From Entamoeba invadens IP1 (taxonomy: Eukaryota > Evosea > Mastigamoebida > Endamoebidae): a stretch of DNA of 11,074 nt. The DNA lies in the NCBI RefSeq assembly GCF_000330505.1, contig NW_004440209.1:3001-14074 (forward strand), written 5' to 3'. A program made the translations under genes and the position numbers. Each line of letters starts with the position of its first letter. Position 1 is the stretch's first letter. Of the stretch, positions 1 through 8,414 are shown piece after piece. Under the pieces are notes generated by a model, which was not told where the DNA came from, searched no databases, and saw nothing but the letters and a program-made list of their open reading frames with translations.

Positions 1-231
1 TATAAAAACAATTATCAGTTCTATCGCAATTCACAAATTGTTTCCTTTTAAACAATTTGTTGTTTTTAATTTTAGAAAAAATGGTTGTTTACAATTTTAA
101 ATTCTGTTATGGAAACATCAATATTACAAACTTTAAAAAATGAGCCTTTCTTTAATACAAAAATATGGGATTTTTGATAAAAAATATTCAAAACTACTTT
201 GATTGGAAAATAATTCGTCTTTTCAAAAAGA

Positions 232-241
232 GTATTTAAAC
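232..241 (+). promoter_or_regulatory. Entamoeba-type TATA element (GTATTTAAAC)
   Basis: The ten bases match the Entamoeba core-promoter TATA consensus GTATTTAAA(G/C) exactly. A GAAC tetranucleotide, the second Entamoeba core element, follows at 269-272, inside the usual zone between TATA and transcription start. The first downstream ATGs are at 275 (a three-codon frame, ATG AGG AGG TGA) and 295 (the small open frame described next). Consensus knowledge comes from E. histolytica; that it works here is inference. Confidence 0.4.
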
Positions 242-294
242 TTATAAAACTGGTATTTATATATGTGTGAACAAATGAGGAGGTGATATAAATA

Positions 295-651
295 ATGGCG
301 AGAGAGTGTGGATTTGACATGGTGAGGAGAGGAAAGAGTGCGTGGATGGTTTTGACAATAACAAATAAAAAAATGTGGTTTAACATTTTGTGCCATAAAC
401 GTGTCGTGTTTGATACGTTACAACTTCAAAACAAATCAAGACTAAAGCGACTTTCCTTATTTAATTTAATCTAACTGGGCAGTCCATGTGCATCATATCA
501 ACGCGGTGAAAGCTGCGTTAGACTTATTCAATTAATTTGTTTTAGTTGTTTTTATTATATTTTAATAATTTGTAATAAAGTCAAAAATAACTTGAAAATG
601 TTTTGTAATCGTAGTCTATTTATGATTTGTTTTTCGTCATTGTTTTCGTAA
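295..651 (+). CDS. Candidate small gene, unrecognised, possibly join(295..407,483..651)
   Basis: I do not recognise this protein. From ATG 295 the frame is open for 59 codons (starting MARECGFDMVRRGK) to a TAA at 472-474. The same frame is then open for another 58 codons to TAA 649-651. A 75-nt segment, 408-482, starts GTTTGA (Entamoeba donor consensus GTTTGT), has CTAAC at 471-475 and ends CAG. Removing it keeps phase, deletes the only internal stop and gives a 93-aa product with a hydrophobic stretch (LICFSCFYYILIIC) in its C-terminal half. An alternative acceptor TAG at 519-521 also keeps phase. Support: 290-530 is clearly GC-richer than the surrounding spacer, and a consensus TATA lies 54 bp upstream of the ATG. 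Alternatives are a 59-aa unspliced product, a gene remnant or chance. Confidence is low, mainly because no homology is recognised. Confidence 0.25.
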
Positions 652-853
652 CTTTCCTGAAAGAATACATAACCTGTGGCTAAACTATGATGTTTTTTTC
701 CCAATAAAATAAGAAATAATTGATTTTCCTTCTAAAATATTCTTAAAGAGCTTTGGCAATGTTGTTGTCGTTGTTATTTTTTCTTTTTGTAAACGAAAAA
801 ACAATAACAAAAAAGACAAAATAAATAACATTTTTATTATTTTTACCATAAAA

Positions 854-887
854 AAAAGAAGCGATTTTTCAAAAGAAGCGGTTTTTT
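854..887 (+). repeat. Two-copy 17-bp tandem direct repeat
   Basis: AAAAGAAGCGATTTTTC at 854-870 is followed directly by AAAAGAAGCGGTTTTTT at 871-887, identical at 15 of 17 positions. Both share a GAAGCG core that stands out in this AT-rich spacer, and a short C run (891-895) follows. It may be a slippage duplication or a pair of protein-binding sites; nothing decides between them. Confidence 0.5.
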
Positions 888-1658
888 AGCCCCCCTTTAA
901 TTATATTTTTTTAGTAATCTGTTTGATATTTTGTTGAAAAGAAAAACCAAATAAAAACAATTATTATTTATTTCGTTATGTAACTCCTTGGATATCCTCA
1001 TTTTTCATGCAAAAACTATTTGTTTATAAATACTAATAAGTGAAATATTATATACAATTATTGTTCTTGACAATCATTTTATTATTTTTCATATTACAAG
1101 ACACAACATTGAACAGGTTTATTTGGATAACACCACAACACTTTCATTAAAGTCAAATAAAAGCACCCATTAAATGCCAATTTTCAATTATTTAATAACA
1201 ATAGTTGGTGTATAAGGTTCTACTGTTTATTGCTACACTTTCATTTTAAAAACAGCTTAAAATAAAACTTGACAAGTTTCAAGTGTGTAAATATATAACA
1301 TCAAACAGAAAGCTTAAATGAAAATCGAAAAAATATCATAAGTTTTAACAATTTTGGGTTCTGACTTGTGGCTCACACACATGCACATTAAATATTAAAT
1401 CGATTTCCCTGTCGTCGTAAAGTTAACAATAAAAAATACACATTTTTATTAAAATTACACTTCATTTTTTATTGTTTGAGTTTATCATTGTAATAAGTAA
1501 CATGAAACAACATGTGGTACATTCACAACATGTCATTATAATTACGATTTGTAAATAAAAAATAAAATGTTAAATACACTTAACACACTCTAAGTTTTTT
1601 AATTCATATTAAATTGACATTGATATTATAATATATTTACAGTAAAAGTGGGTTTGAC

Positions 1659-1696
1659 AATCATCGTTTATATATAATATATATTAATTGATGATT
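1659..1696. repeat. Imperfect 38-bp palindrome with AT core
   Basis: AATCATC at 1659-1665 is mirrored by GATGATT at 1690-1696 around an alternating TA core, giving a possible cruciform. In DNA this AT-rich such structures arise by chance, so function is not claimed. Confidence 0.3.
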
Positions 1697-2050
1697 TTAA
1701 TTATGTTTGTTGTTTGTAGTGGATTGCTTTTTGTATTAAAAATTAAACAATTCAATTCAAAAAAGTTTATTTTTCCCAATTTAAAAACATTTTAGTTTAT
1801 TTTAACGTTTTACCAAAAATTATTTTTGCCAAATTAAAAATTTAAATTCCAATTAAGGAATAACTTAACCAAATTATACCAAAAACTATTTTATTCGACA
1901 ATTATTTTTTTCTTGCTAAAAATTTACTAATAATACCAGTTTGATCTCTAAATACCGAAAAGCAAAAATTGGAGACGCTTGATCAGAAGTATAAGTTAGG
2001 TAAAGGTTAAATATCACAATAATTGAATACTCAAACTATATTATTATTAA

Positions 2051-2073
2051 TAAATAAATAAATAAATAAATAA
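2051..2073 (+). repeat. TAAA microsatellite, five units
   Basis: Five tandem TAAA units plus a partial one, about 125 bp upstream of the LRR gene start. A simple-sequence repeat typical of AT-rich spacers. Confidence 0.75.
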
Positions 2074-2198
2074 CAATTTTTTAAAAAAATTCTTTTTACT
2101 TGAAATTATCATATATTTTTAAAACAATAATTCTTTATATTGTTTACACATATTCCATTTGAATAATTCCAACAAAAAAAACAACTGTTAAAATCATA

Positions 2199-3350
2199 AT
2201 GTCCACAATTGACGGTTATCATATCATGATAGTTTCAAAGTACTTTGCAACAATCAATGATTTCATTAATTTGGAATTTGTATGCAAAAAATTTAACAGT
2301 AATATGGAGAAATTTCATTTCAACCCGATTCCATTAACTTGCAAAACAATTAGATTTTTCTTGAACATTGAGACTCTTCATTTATGGAATAAAAACGATG
2401 AAACTTTTGGCAATCTATTATTTGTCAAAACAGCGTTCGATGAAGACGATGGTAACAATGAAAAACATGGAGATATAAACAAAAACAAAGAAACTGTTGT
2501 GACAAAAGTGTTTTATGAAATCATTGTGTGGTTCAATGTTAATTATGACACCGTCGTCAAAAACGATGGTCAAAACATAAAGTTCAAAGATATTGCTTAC
2601 ACCCAAACCGATCGAATGAAATTTGGTGATAACATACCAAATTGTGTCACACTTATTAGTCATAGCTGTTTCCGTGATTGTAGTTTGAACAGCATAACAA
2701 TACCATCAAGTGTCACATTATTTGGTCAGAGATGTTTCCAAGAATGTAGATACTTGGAAAGTATTGATATCCCATCAAATGTGAATTATATTGCTCAGTG
2801 TTGTTTTTGTGGATGTGATAGTCTAAGTAGTGTGACAATACCATTAAGTATAACATCATTAAATCAGTATTGTTTCTACGAATGCAGTAGTCTAAGCAGT
2901 GTGACTATACCAACAAACGTGAATACTATTCATAATAATTGTTTCGATGGATGTAACAATTTAAGCAACATTATAATACCATCTAGTGTCACATTTATTG
3001 GTAATTATTGTTTCCATCAATGCGCCAGTCTGAGAAGTGTTATAATACCACCATCTGTAACATTTATTAGTAAGAGGTGTTTCGATGAATGTATTAATTT
3101 GAGCAACATAGAAATACCATCAAGTGTCACATCATTAGGCGAATGTTGTTTCTATGGATGTAGCAATCTGAGCAATATAGAAATACTATCAAGTGTCACT
3201 TCAATAGGCAACGGTTGTTTTTGTGAATGTGAAAATTTGAAAAGTGTTTATGTTCCATTAAGTGTCACGTTTATAAGTGCTTACTGTTTCCCCCAAAAAA
3301 CAGTCGTTCGTCGAAGATGCGACAATACCAACAAGTGTTGCATTAATTAA
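2199..3350 (+). CDS. BspA-like leucine-rich-repeat protein (LRR_5 type)
   Basis: An intact 383-aa protein. Residues 1-147 are a non-repeat N-terminal region of the kind seen in Entamoeba BspA-like proteins (phrases such as IVSKYFATINDFINLEFVCKKF appear here in variant form). Residues 148-366 carry about nine complete LRR units of 23 residues plus a degenerate last one. Each has the pattern IPxSVTxIGxxCFxxCxxLxS; the CFxxC element recurs at SCFRDC, RCFQEC, CCFCGC, YCFYEC, NCFDGC, YCFHQC, RCFDEC, CCFYGC and GCFCEC. The first unit is one residue short. There is no N-terminal signal peptide or membrane helix. The C-terminus ends basic-then-CCIN, a CaaX-like box that could be prenylated; surface exposure with a CaaX box is reported for E. 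histolytica relatives. Likely role: protein-protein or adhesive contact (inference). A TAATT polyadenylation-type motif overlaps the stop codon at 3348-3352. ATG 2199 is chosen because it restores the full family N-terminus. Confidence 0.9.
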   Translation: MSTIDGYHIMIVSKYFATINDFINLEFVCKKFNSNMEKFHFNPIPLTCKTIRFFLNIETLHLWNKNDETFGNLLFVKTAFDEDDGNNEKHGDINKNKETVVTKVFYEIIVWFNVNYDTVVKNDGQNIKFKDIAYTQTDRMKFGDNIPNCVTLISHSCFRDCSLNSITIPSSVTLFGQRCFQECRYLESIDIPSNVNYIAQCCFCGCDSLSSVTIPLSITSLNQYCFYECSSLSSVTIPTNVNTIHNNCFDGCNNLSNIIIPSSVTFIGNYCFHQCASLRSVIIPPSVTFISKRCFDECINLSNIEIPSSVTSLGECCFYGCSNLSNIEILSSVTSIGNGCFCECENLKSVYVPLSVTFISAYCFPQKTVVRRRCDNTNKCCIN

Positions 3351-4014
3351 TTCGTTTTGTAACAAATACAGTCGTACGTGGCGAGTAATTTAAATAATCA
3401 ATTTTTTCATTTTTTATAACAAAAAATGATAAAATAAAGTGTATATCTTTATATTCATTTATATATAATTTTAAAATAGGTATATTTATTTGCAATTTAT
3501 ATTTTTTTTATAAGTTTAATACAATTAAGTGTTTATTATATTAATGATTAATTTTACTTATTATAACAGTAAATTGTGATACTGTTTAAAACAATATTTA
3601 ACAATTAAACTAATTAATGTTTAATAAAAGTTTAGATGATATGAAAAGAGTAATTTTTAAATAATATACACATAATAATAATATAAGTTTATTTTTATTG
3701 ACTAAATTAATTACTAGCATTTGAATGAACAAACAAATAGTTGTTCAAAAAACATCTTTTAATGAAAAATTTCATATCACTGATGAATAAGTTTATAACT
3801 AGTTGTTAATAAAAGCAAACTTTTTTAAGAAGTGGCCATTTGTTGATTATTAAACAAAAAAAACGTATATTTGTCGGTTTAAAATGGAAACTTGTTGTAA
3901 ATTATTCACGTTTTAATTTATAATTTTATTAAATCAATTTTTACATATAAAACTTTATATAAAAAACTTATATCATCAAAAACAAAATTCTTGAATAAAT
4001 AAATTAAAAACCAA
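3351..4014. other. Convergent intergenic spacer
   Basis: An AT-rich gap between the 3' ends of the LRR gene (+) and the kinase gene (-), so it should contain both 3' untranslated regions. A stem-loop can be drawn at 3407-3429 (9-bp arms, 5-nt loop), but its arms are nearly all A/T. No gene, RNA or mobile-element signature seen. Confidence 0.6.
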
Positions 4015-4293
4015 TCAAACTAATGTTTTGAGTGATTTGATAGTGTCATTAATAATACACCGTTCTTGGGGTTCTTGTTTCCAACACTTTTCAATAACAT
4101 TTTGATATTTTATGTCGAGTGTTTTTATAGTACATGGTCTCTTTCCAGAAGCTACGTCATCTGCTATAGTCCACGGGTGCATGTATATATTTTTGGGATA
4201 TGCATTTTCCCATAAGAAGCATTCGAACATTGTTATAGCGAATGAATAGACATCTGCAGCTTTCTTGTAATGTTGTTTATTTAACACTTCGGG

Positions 4294-4333
<40 letters not shown>

Positions 4334-5115
4334 GTCCCAATACCATTAGTGAATGTCATGTTGGTCATCATCATATTAACATTTCTTGCACTTCCAAATT
4401 CGGTCAGTTTTGCGTTGACTTTATCGTTTAAATATAAAGAAAACACAAGTAAATTGTCTGGTTTAATATCTCTGTGTAAAATCCCGTTTTCATGTAAATA
4501 TGAAATACCATTTGCGTCATCCAACACAATTTTAACACGAAGTTTTATGTTAATTTCATTTTTTATTTTATGTTTCATCAAGTCTTGTAAACTCCCAAAT
4601 TGTGAAAATTCGGTGACTAAACACACCTTATTAGGTATAAAAACTGCTCCATAAAAGTGGACAATATATTCATTTCTAAATTTGTCTAACATCTCAACTT
4701 CCTTCTCAAACGCATTGTTTAATGTGTCTTCATTTCCACCAATTTTCATCTTCTTAATTACAACAATATTGTCTCTAAAAGTTCCTTTAAACACAACACC
4801 GAACGAGCCTTCACCAAGTTTAGTGTCTTCTTGTAACTCGTCTGGATCAAGTCGCGTTGTCAATTTTGAAGTTGCTGCTATTTTTATTTCTTTTAAAACA
4901 TCTTTTCTTTTTGTAAATAAATTTGAAACCAATATGATATTTTCATCAATTTTAGTTGTGCATTTTAATGTCAACAGAATTTCAAATTCACACGCTTCAC
5001 CACTTGGTAATACTATTATTTTTGGATTTGAGTCGAATTTATATTTCTCAATTGTTGCACTTTTGGTCGTGATTTGAATTTTCATGTTGTGCTTTGAAGT
5101 GTTGCCAACACACAA
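4015..5115 (-). CDS. TMK fragment 4: cytosolic protein kinase domain, altered
   Basis: 366 codons counted from TTG 5115, although the frame is open further upstream and joins fragment 3. Residues 1-85 are the juxtamembrane domain typical of Entamoeba TMKs; the linker RLDPDELQEDTKLGEGSFG leads into the kinase. Visible motifs are the glycine loop GEGSFG (101-106), the ATP-binding lysine in VVIKK (K121), the helix-C glutamate (about E139), the catalytic loop HRDIKPDN (214-221) and APE (274-276). The DFG motif reads EFG (E239-G241, genome 4399-4401 for the Glu codon), losing the metal-binding aspartate. Residues 263-272 are five Ile-Tyr pairs encoded by an AT microsatellite, where relatives have one. 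The family resembles tyrosine-kinase-like serine/threonine kinases. Activity of this copy is unlikely (inference). The C-lobe motif CWKQEPQER and the stop look normal. Confidence 0.85.
4298..4329 (-). repeat. (AT)16 microsatellite inside the kinase frame
   Basis: Sixteen AT units, read in frame as alternating Ile-Tyr followed by the ATG of MAPE. Compared with the expected single IY-M, twelve extra dinucleotides (24 bp, eight residues) are present, a multiple of three, so the frame survives. Confidence 0.9.
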
Positions 5116-5140
5116 AAGTTCTCTTTGTTGTGAGTTGACA

Positions 5141-5815
5141 TCAATTTCCTCGCCAAAAAAAAACTTCCGTTTTGTTCACAACGACATCATCATTAATTGG
5201 TATAAAACTAATGTTCGAACGACTCATTTTGAAGAGTGTTGTTGTTTGCTCAATTTCTTTTTGTTGCATTTTCTTTTCAATAAACAACACAACACACGAT
5301 ATTAATGTTATTACAATTGTTAAGACAAAAAGTGCAAACAAAATGACTATAAAAAGTACCCACCAAACTACCTTCTTGTTACAATATGTCCCACTTTTGT
5401 TAGGAGAGTGCCAGAATGTGCATTTGGAACATTTTGAGTTTAAAACTTGGAGACATTTTGATACAAATGAAATATCAATACAAAGTCCACTTTCATATAA
5501 AATCATGTTGTTAACACAAGATGTGCATTTCCAGTATTGTGTGCATGTTGTGCAGTTGTTGTTACATTTTTCACACTCGTTGTAATAAATTGTGTAATAC
5601 CCATCTTTACATTTGTTACACCCATTTTGTGTGATTTCAACAACACACTCAATGATACTGTTTTGTGGCAAACAAATTCCACTTGTTGTTTTGTAATTCG
5701 TCAAATTGCATGCCAAACATTTATCTTTTGTGTTACAAGTTGAGCAATTTGAAAGACACTTTAAGCAATTACAGTCATACCAACTCTGTAATACCCGTCT
5801 TTGCATTGATAACAC
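5141..5815 (-). CDS. TMK fragment 3: last CXXC repeats and membrane helix
   Basis: 224 codons; the apparent GTG start at 5815 is not genuine. The first ten or so residues are read out of frame relative to fragment 2, and homologous coding starts around YDCNCLKC. CXXC repeats run to about residue 145. A single hydrophobic helix follows at residues 149-180 (genome about 5276-5371; core VLFIVILFALFVLTIVITL), then a basic/polar juxtamembrane stretch (EKKMQQKE). It ends at TGA 5141-5143, just after a T9 run on the coding strand (5155-5163). With eight T the frame would continue directly into the kinase fragment through an intervening readable stretch, so the two pieces clearly belong together. Confidence 0.8.
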   Translation of the reverse strand: MLSMQRRVLQSWYDCNCLKCLSNCSTCNTKDKCLACNLTNYKTTSGICLPQNSIIECVVEITQNGCNKCKDGYYTIYYNECEKCNNNCTTCTQYWKCTSCVNNMILYESGLCIDISFVSKCLQVLNSKCSKCTFWHSPNKSGTYCNKKVVWWVLFIVILFALFVLTIVITLISCVVLFIEKKMQQKEIEQTTTLFKMSRSNISFIPINDDVVVNKTEVFFWRGN

Positions 5816-7173
5816 CCACTTGTAATTGTTGATACATTGTCACATTTATTTAACAGTTCAGTGCTTGGTTGGCATTGATAAATATCACTTTGGTAAAATC
5901 CAGACTTACATGATAGACACTTTGTGTCACTTTCATGGCAACTGGTGCAATTTTCAGAACACAAATAACAACGGGCATTTGACAGGTAATACCCAACTGC
6001 ACACGAAATGCACCCATATCTATAATATGTTACACAAACGGTTGTTGAAGTATCGTTTGTAATATTTACACAAGTTCTGTTAATATTAAGAATGTATTTA
6101 TTTTCACATTCAACACATTTATTGTTCACAATATACACGCATTTGTCTTTTGCTAAAATACACATCCCATTCTGTTCAGTAAACGTTTCATTCTGACAAA
6201 TAAAATATTCACACTTTTTCTCATAAGTAATTGTATAATTCACTTCACATGAAATTGTGTTGTGTTTATCGCAATTCAAGGAATTTTCAAATTTGGATAA
6301 ACACGTGTTGCAAACACCATTGTCTATGTAAAACATATCATTGCAACCAATTATCAAAACTTTATTTGAAACCACATCTGTCTTTTTAACACATAAAGTT
6401 TCATTGTTTAAAATAAAGTTATTGTTACAAATAAAACACAAATTATAACCACATAAAGTACAGTTTGATGCACAGCTCTCACATTTGTTATATAAATTAC
6501 CCGCATGACATTTTATACAAACACTTCCATCACTGTATTGACATTTGGTATCAAACACACATTCGTTATTATTTTTAATATATCCGTTCTGACATTTGTA
6601 ACAATTTGTTATTGTGCCATAAAAACATGTTTCAGAAGAAATACACTTGGAATTATCGTTTAAAACATACACACTTTTGCATAATACACACTTGTTGTTT
6701 TTGTTGTATGTCCCACAGTTTAAAACAAGAGGAAAACACTCTCCATTGTCATTCAAAAATTCAGAGTGACAAACAACACATGTTACTTTATTCTTAGTCA
6801 CTTTAACAAGAAAGCAATTGCTAATTACATTATTATCACTAACTTTTTCTAATAATATAAAAGTCTTCCCATTTTCACTAAAATCAATTGAATAAATTTG
6901 ACTTAAAGTCGTGTTTTTAGAAATTACAATGTTTGTATTTTCATAAAAAACGAGTGATTTGATGTTTCCAATACAATCAATTTGCAATTTTGTGTTATTT
7001 TTTTTATATAAATTGAAGTTGTAAGTTGAATCATAATTACAAGTTATTGTGTTCAATGAAGTTGAATACAAAAATGAAGCATCTACCATATCAAACTCCT
7101 TGACTACACTGGTTCTAACTTTTCCAAAAGTAAATGAAATTACCAAGTCTTTATAATATGTTAATAATACCAA
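5761..7173 (-). CDS. TMK fragment 2: CXXC-rich ectodomain
   Basis: About 470 codons, no internal stop. The apparent first codon is TTG, not a real start; it is simply where the frame opens after the upstream shift. From roughly residue 130 on it is packed with CxxC and CxxxxC motifs separated by short polar stretches (for example CESCASNCTLCGYNLCFIC), the growth-factor-receptor-like cysteine pattern of Entamoeba TMK and Igl-type ectodomains. Cysteine pairs would form disulphides outside the cell. It ends at TAA 5761-5763, a few codons after the motif CKDGYY, where the next frame takes over with the same kind of repeat. Confidence 0.8.
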   Translation of the reverse strand: MVLLTYYKDLVISFTFGKVRTSVVKEFDMVDASFLYSTSLNTITCNYDSTYNFNLYKKNNTKLQIDCIGNIKSLVFYENTNIVISKNTTLSQIYSIDFSENGKTFILLEKVSDNNVISNCFLVKVTKNKVTCVVCHSEFLNDNGECFPLVLNCGTYNKNNKCVLCKSVYVLNDNSKCISSETCFYGTITNCYKCQNGYIKNNNECVFDTKCQYSDGSVCIKCHAGNLYNKCESCASNCTLCGYNLCFICNNNFILNNETLCVKKTDVVSNKVLIIGCNDMFYIDNGVCNTCLSKFENSLNCDKHNTISCEVNYTITYEKKCEYFICQNETFTEQNGMCILAKDKCVYIVNNKCVECENKYILNINRTCVNITNDTSTTVCVTYYRYGCISCAVGYYLSNARCYLCSENCTSCHESDTKCLSCKSGFYQSDIYQCQPSTELLNKCDNVSTITSGCYQCKDGYYRVGMTVIA

Positions 7174-8111
7174 TTTTTATTATCAAAAAGAGTGATTTGT
7201 TTCACACTTTCAGAGAAATAAAGTGAAATGTTATTATCAACCAACAATTCAGTGTTACTTAGATTGTTATCGAACATATTAAACATTTTAATATCACTAA
7301 TAAACTTGAGTTTGCAATTTACATTAATATCGTCATTACACGGACAATGTGGATAATCAAAAGCATTTTCCATGTTTGTTGGTGAGTTTGGTGTGTACAT
7401 TAGTTTCTTTAAAGTACAAACAACGTCTTTGTCAAGTGGAGTACCTTGTGGGCAAAATCGTATTAATTTTTTATTAGAAATCAAGTACCCTTTCCCATTT
7501 GTAAAATTATACAAATATTCAAACATGTCTGAAATGATGTGATCAAAATTGGCAACAGTCCCTAAATTAGATGCACTATTCAACGAAATTGCATCAAAAC
7601 ATTTGGTGTTTCCTGTTGGATTGACAATTTCAAAATTTGGTCTATCTTCCACGTTATAATTGAGATGAATATACATCGAATTCCACATGACAATTTGTGG
7701 GAAGTTCAATTTTGGATCATTTAAAAGAAGGTCTCCAGCTATAGACAAACCAGCATAATTAATATTTAAAATCATATTTATTGTTGCATTTGGTTCAATA
7801 ACAAATGTCTTGTTGATATGCAAATTTGTCATCAATAATATATTAACATTTATGTTTATCGTCAGACTTTGTGTGATATACCAAATTGATTGACTTGTAG
7901 AAGACAATTTCATGTTATTTAAAAGAATTATTTTATTTAATAATGTAAGTTTATTGCTTAATCCAAAGTCTGAATTAAAACATATCGAAGATGTTTTGAT
8001 ATTACAATCTGAAGGTGTTAGACCCATGGTGTCATTGATTCCAGATGGGTAACAGTCGCATTGATATTCACTTGTTGTCAAAACAATAAAAAGAGAGAAG
8101 ATAAATTGCAT
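7161..8111 (-). CDS. TMK fragment 1: signal peptide and N-terminal ectodomain
   Basis: A 316-codon open segment beginning MQFIFSLFIVLTTSEYQC. The short hydrophobic run before a cysteine-containing mature start is a standard secretion signal, supporting ATG 8111 as the true start. The remainder is N-glycosylation-site-rich (several N-x-S/T) with few cysteines and repeated short beta-strand-like stretches (for example TININVNILLMTNLHINKTF). It has the look of the N-terminal ectodomain that precedes the CXXC region in Entamoeba TMKs. It ends at TAA 7161-7163, soon after the frame slips; coding continues in the next fragment. Only 66 bp separate the start codon from the transposon's target-site TA. 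Confidence 0.8.
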   Translation of the reverse strand: MQFIFSLFIVLTTSEYQCDCYPSGINDTMGLTPSDCNIKTSSICFNSDFGLSNKLTLLNKIILLNNMKLSSTSQSIWYITQSLTININVNILLMTNLHINKTFVIEPNATINMILNINYAGLSIAGDLLLNDPKLNFPQIVMWNSMYIHLNYNVEDRPNFEIVNPTGNTKCFDAISLNSASNLGTVANFDHIISDMFEYLYNFTNGKGYLISNKKLIRFCPQGTPLDKDVVCTLKKLMYTPNSPTNMENAFDYPHCPCNDDINVNCKLKFISDIKMFNMFDNNLSNTELLVDNNISLYFSESVKQITLFDNKNWYY

Positions 8112-8179
8112 TTATAACACTAATTTGTTGTCAGATTGTGTTTTGAGAGTTAAAATATTAATATTTTTAGTTTATTATA

Positions 8180-8230
8180 CAGTATGGTCATTAAACCTTA
8201 TGTGAAACCTTGAGGCTTATGCGATTTTTT
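8180..8230 (+). repeat. Left terminal inverted repeat
   Basis: It starts CAGTATGGTC directly after TA and contains two iterations of the motif CTTATGYGA, at 8196-8206 (CCTTATGTGAA) and 8215-8225 (GCTTATGCGAT), 19 bp apart. These are likely transposase-binding repeats (inference). Confidence 0.85.
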
Positions 8231-8414
8231 AGAATAATTTTTAGTATTATTATTATTATAAAAAACCATACAAAAATAAATCAAATCATAAGTTATTTTG
8301 GGTTTTTCAGTTAAATCAAAAAACATTCATTTTATGTAAGAGATAACACCAAAGTTTATCGAAACAATCAAGAACAAGGCGAGAACTGGTCAGTATGAAA
8401 TAGAGTTTAAACAG

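Larger units (their letters stand above)
652..2198. other. AT-rich intergenic spacer, no gene seen
   Basis: All six frames are dense with stops, and I see no rRNA or tRNA fold and no coding-like GC rise. It holds minor structures listed separately (17-bp direct repeat, imperfect palindrome, TAAA microsatellite). The upstream region of the LRR gene lies at its right end; I found no clear GTATTTAAA or GAAC element in the last 100 bp, so its promoter is not assigned. Confidence 0.6.
4015..8111 (-). pseudogene. Transmembrane kinase (TMK) pseudogene, three frameshifts
   Basis: Read from 8111 down to 4015, four overlapping or abutting frames give in order a signal peptide, an N-terminal ectodomain, a CXXC-rich ectodomain, one membrane helix and a cytosolic protein kinase. 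This is exactly the Entamoeba TMK architecture, about 1360 codons in all. Adjacent frames are joined by single-base shifts. Near 7174-7178 (A5 on the coding strand) one base is missing. Near 5776-5790, between GYYRVG and YDCNC, one base is missing. At 5155-5163 (T9 on the coding strand) one base is extra. No GT-AG intron with Entamoeba-like donors explains the joins. Two further lesions lie in the kinase part. Family members are surface receptor-like kinases thought to sense extracellular ligands. This copy cannot make a full-length product unless the indels are assembly errors. Confidence 0.85.

Noticed and set aside
72..386. 104-codon minus-strand open frame with a hydrophobic start
   Set aside because: Composition is what AT-rich DNA gives by chance (Phe, Ile, Asn, Lys), no family is recognised, no Entamoeba promoter motif lies upstream, and it overlaps the better-supported plus-strand candidate.
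501..521. Hairpin-like AACGCGG/CTGCGTT considered as part of a tRNA or snoRNA
   Set aside because: Seven-base-pair stem with one wobble, but no cloverleaf, no T-loop sequence and no clear C/D or H/ACA boxes.
3407..3429. Stem-loop with 9-bp arms after the LRR gene
   Set aside because: Arms are almost all A/T; a few such stems are expected by chance in a window of this composition, and Entamoeba does not use hairpin terminators.
4682..5077. Plus-strand frames opposite the kinase gene (also 4349-4654 and 5172-5585)
   Set aside because: Antisense shadows of the TMK coding strand, which carries clear kinase and CXXC motifs.
7081..7200. Introns as the explanation for the TMK frame changes
   Set aside because: The GT-AG pairs I tried at the 7173 junction either gave the wrong phase or hit a stop, and none has the GTTTGT-type donor; single-base indels explain the joins better.
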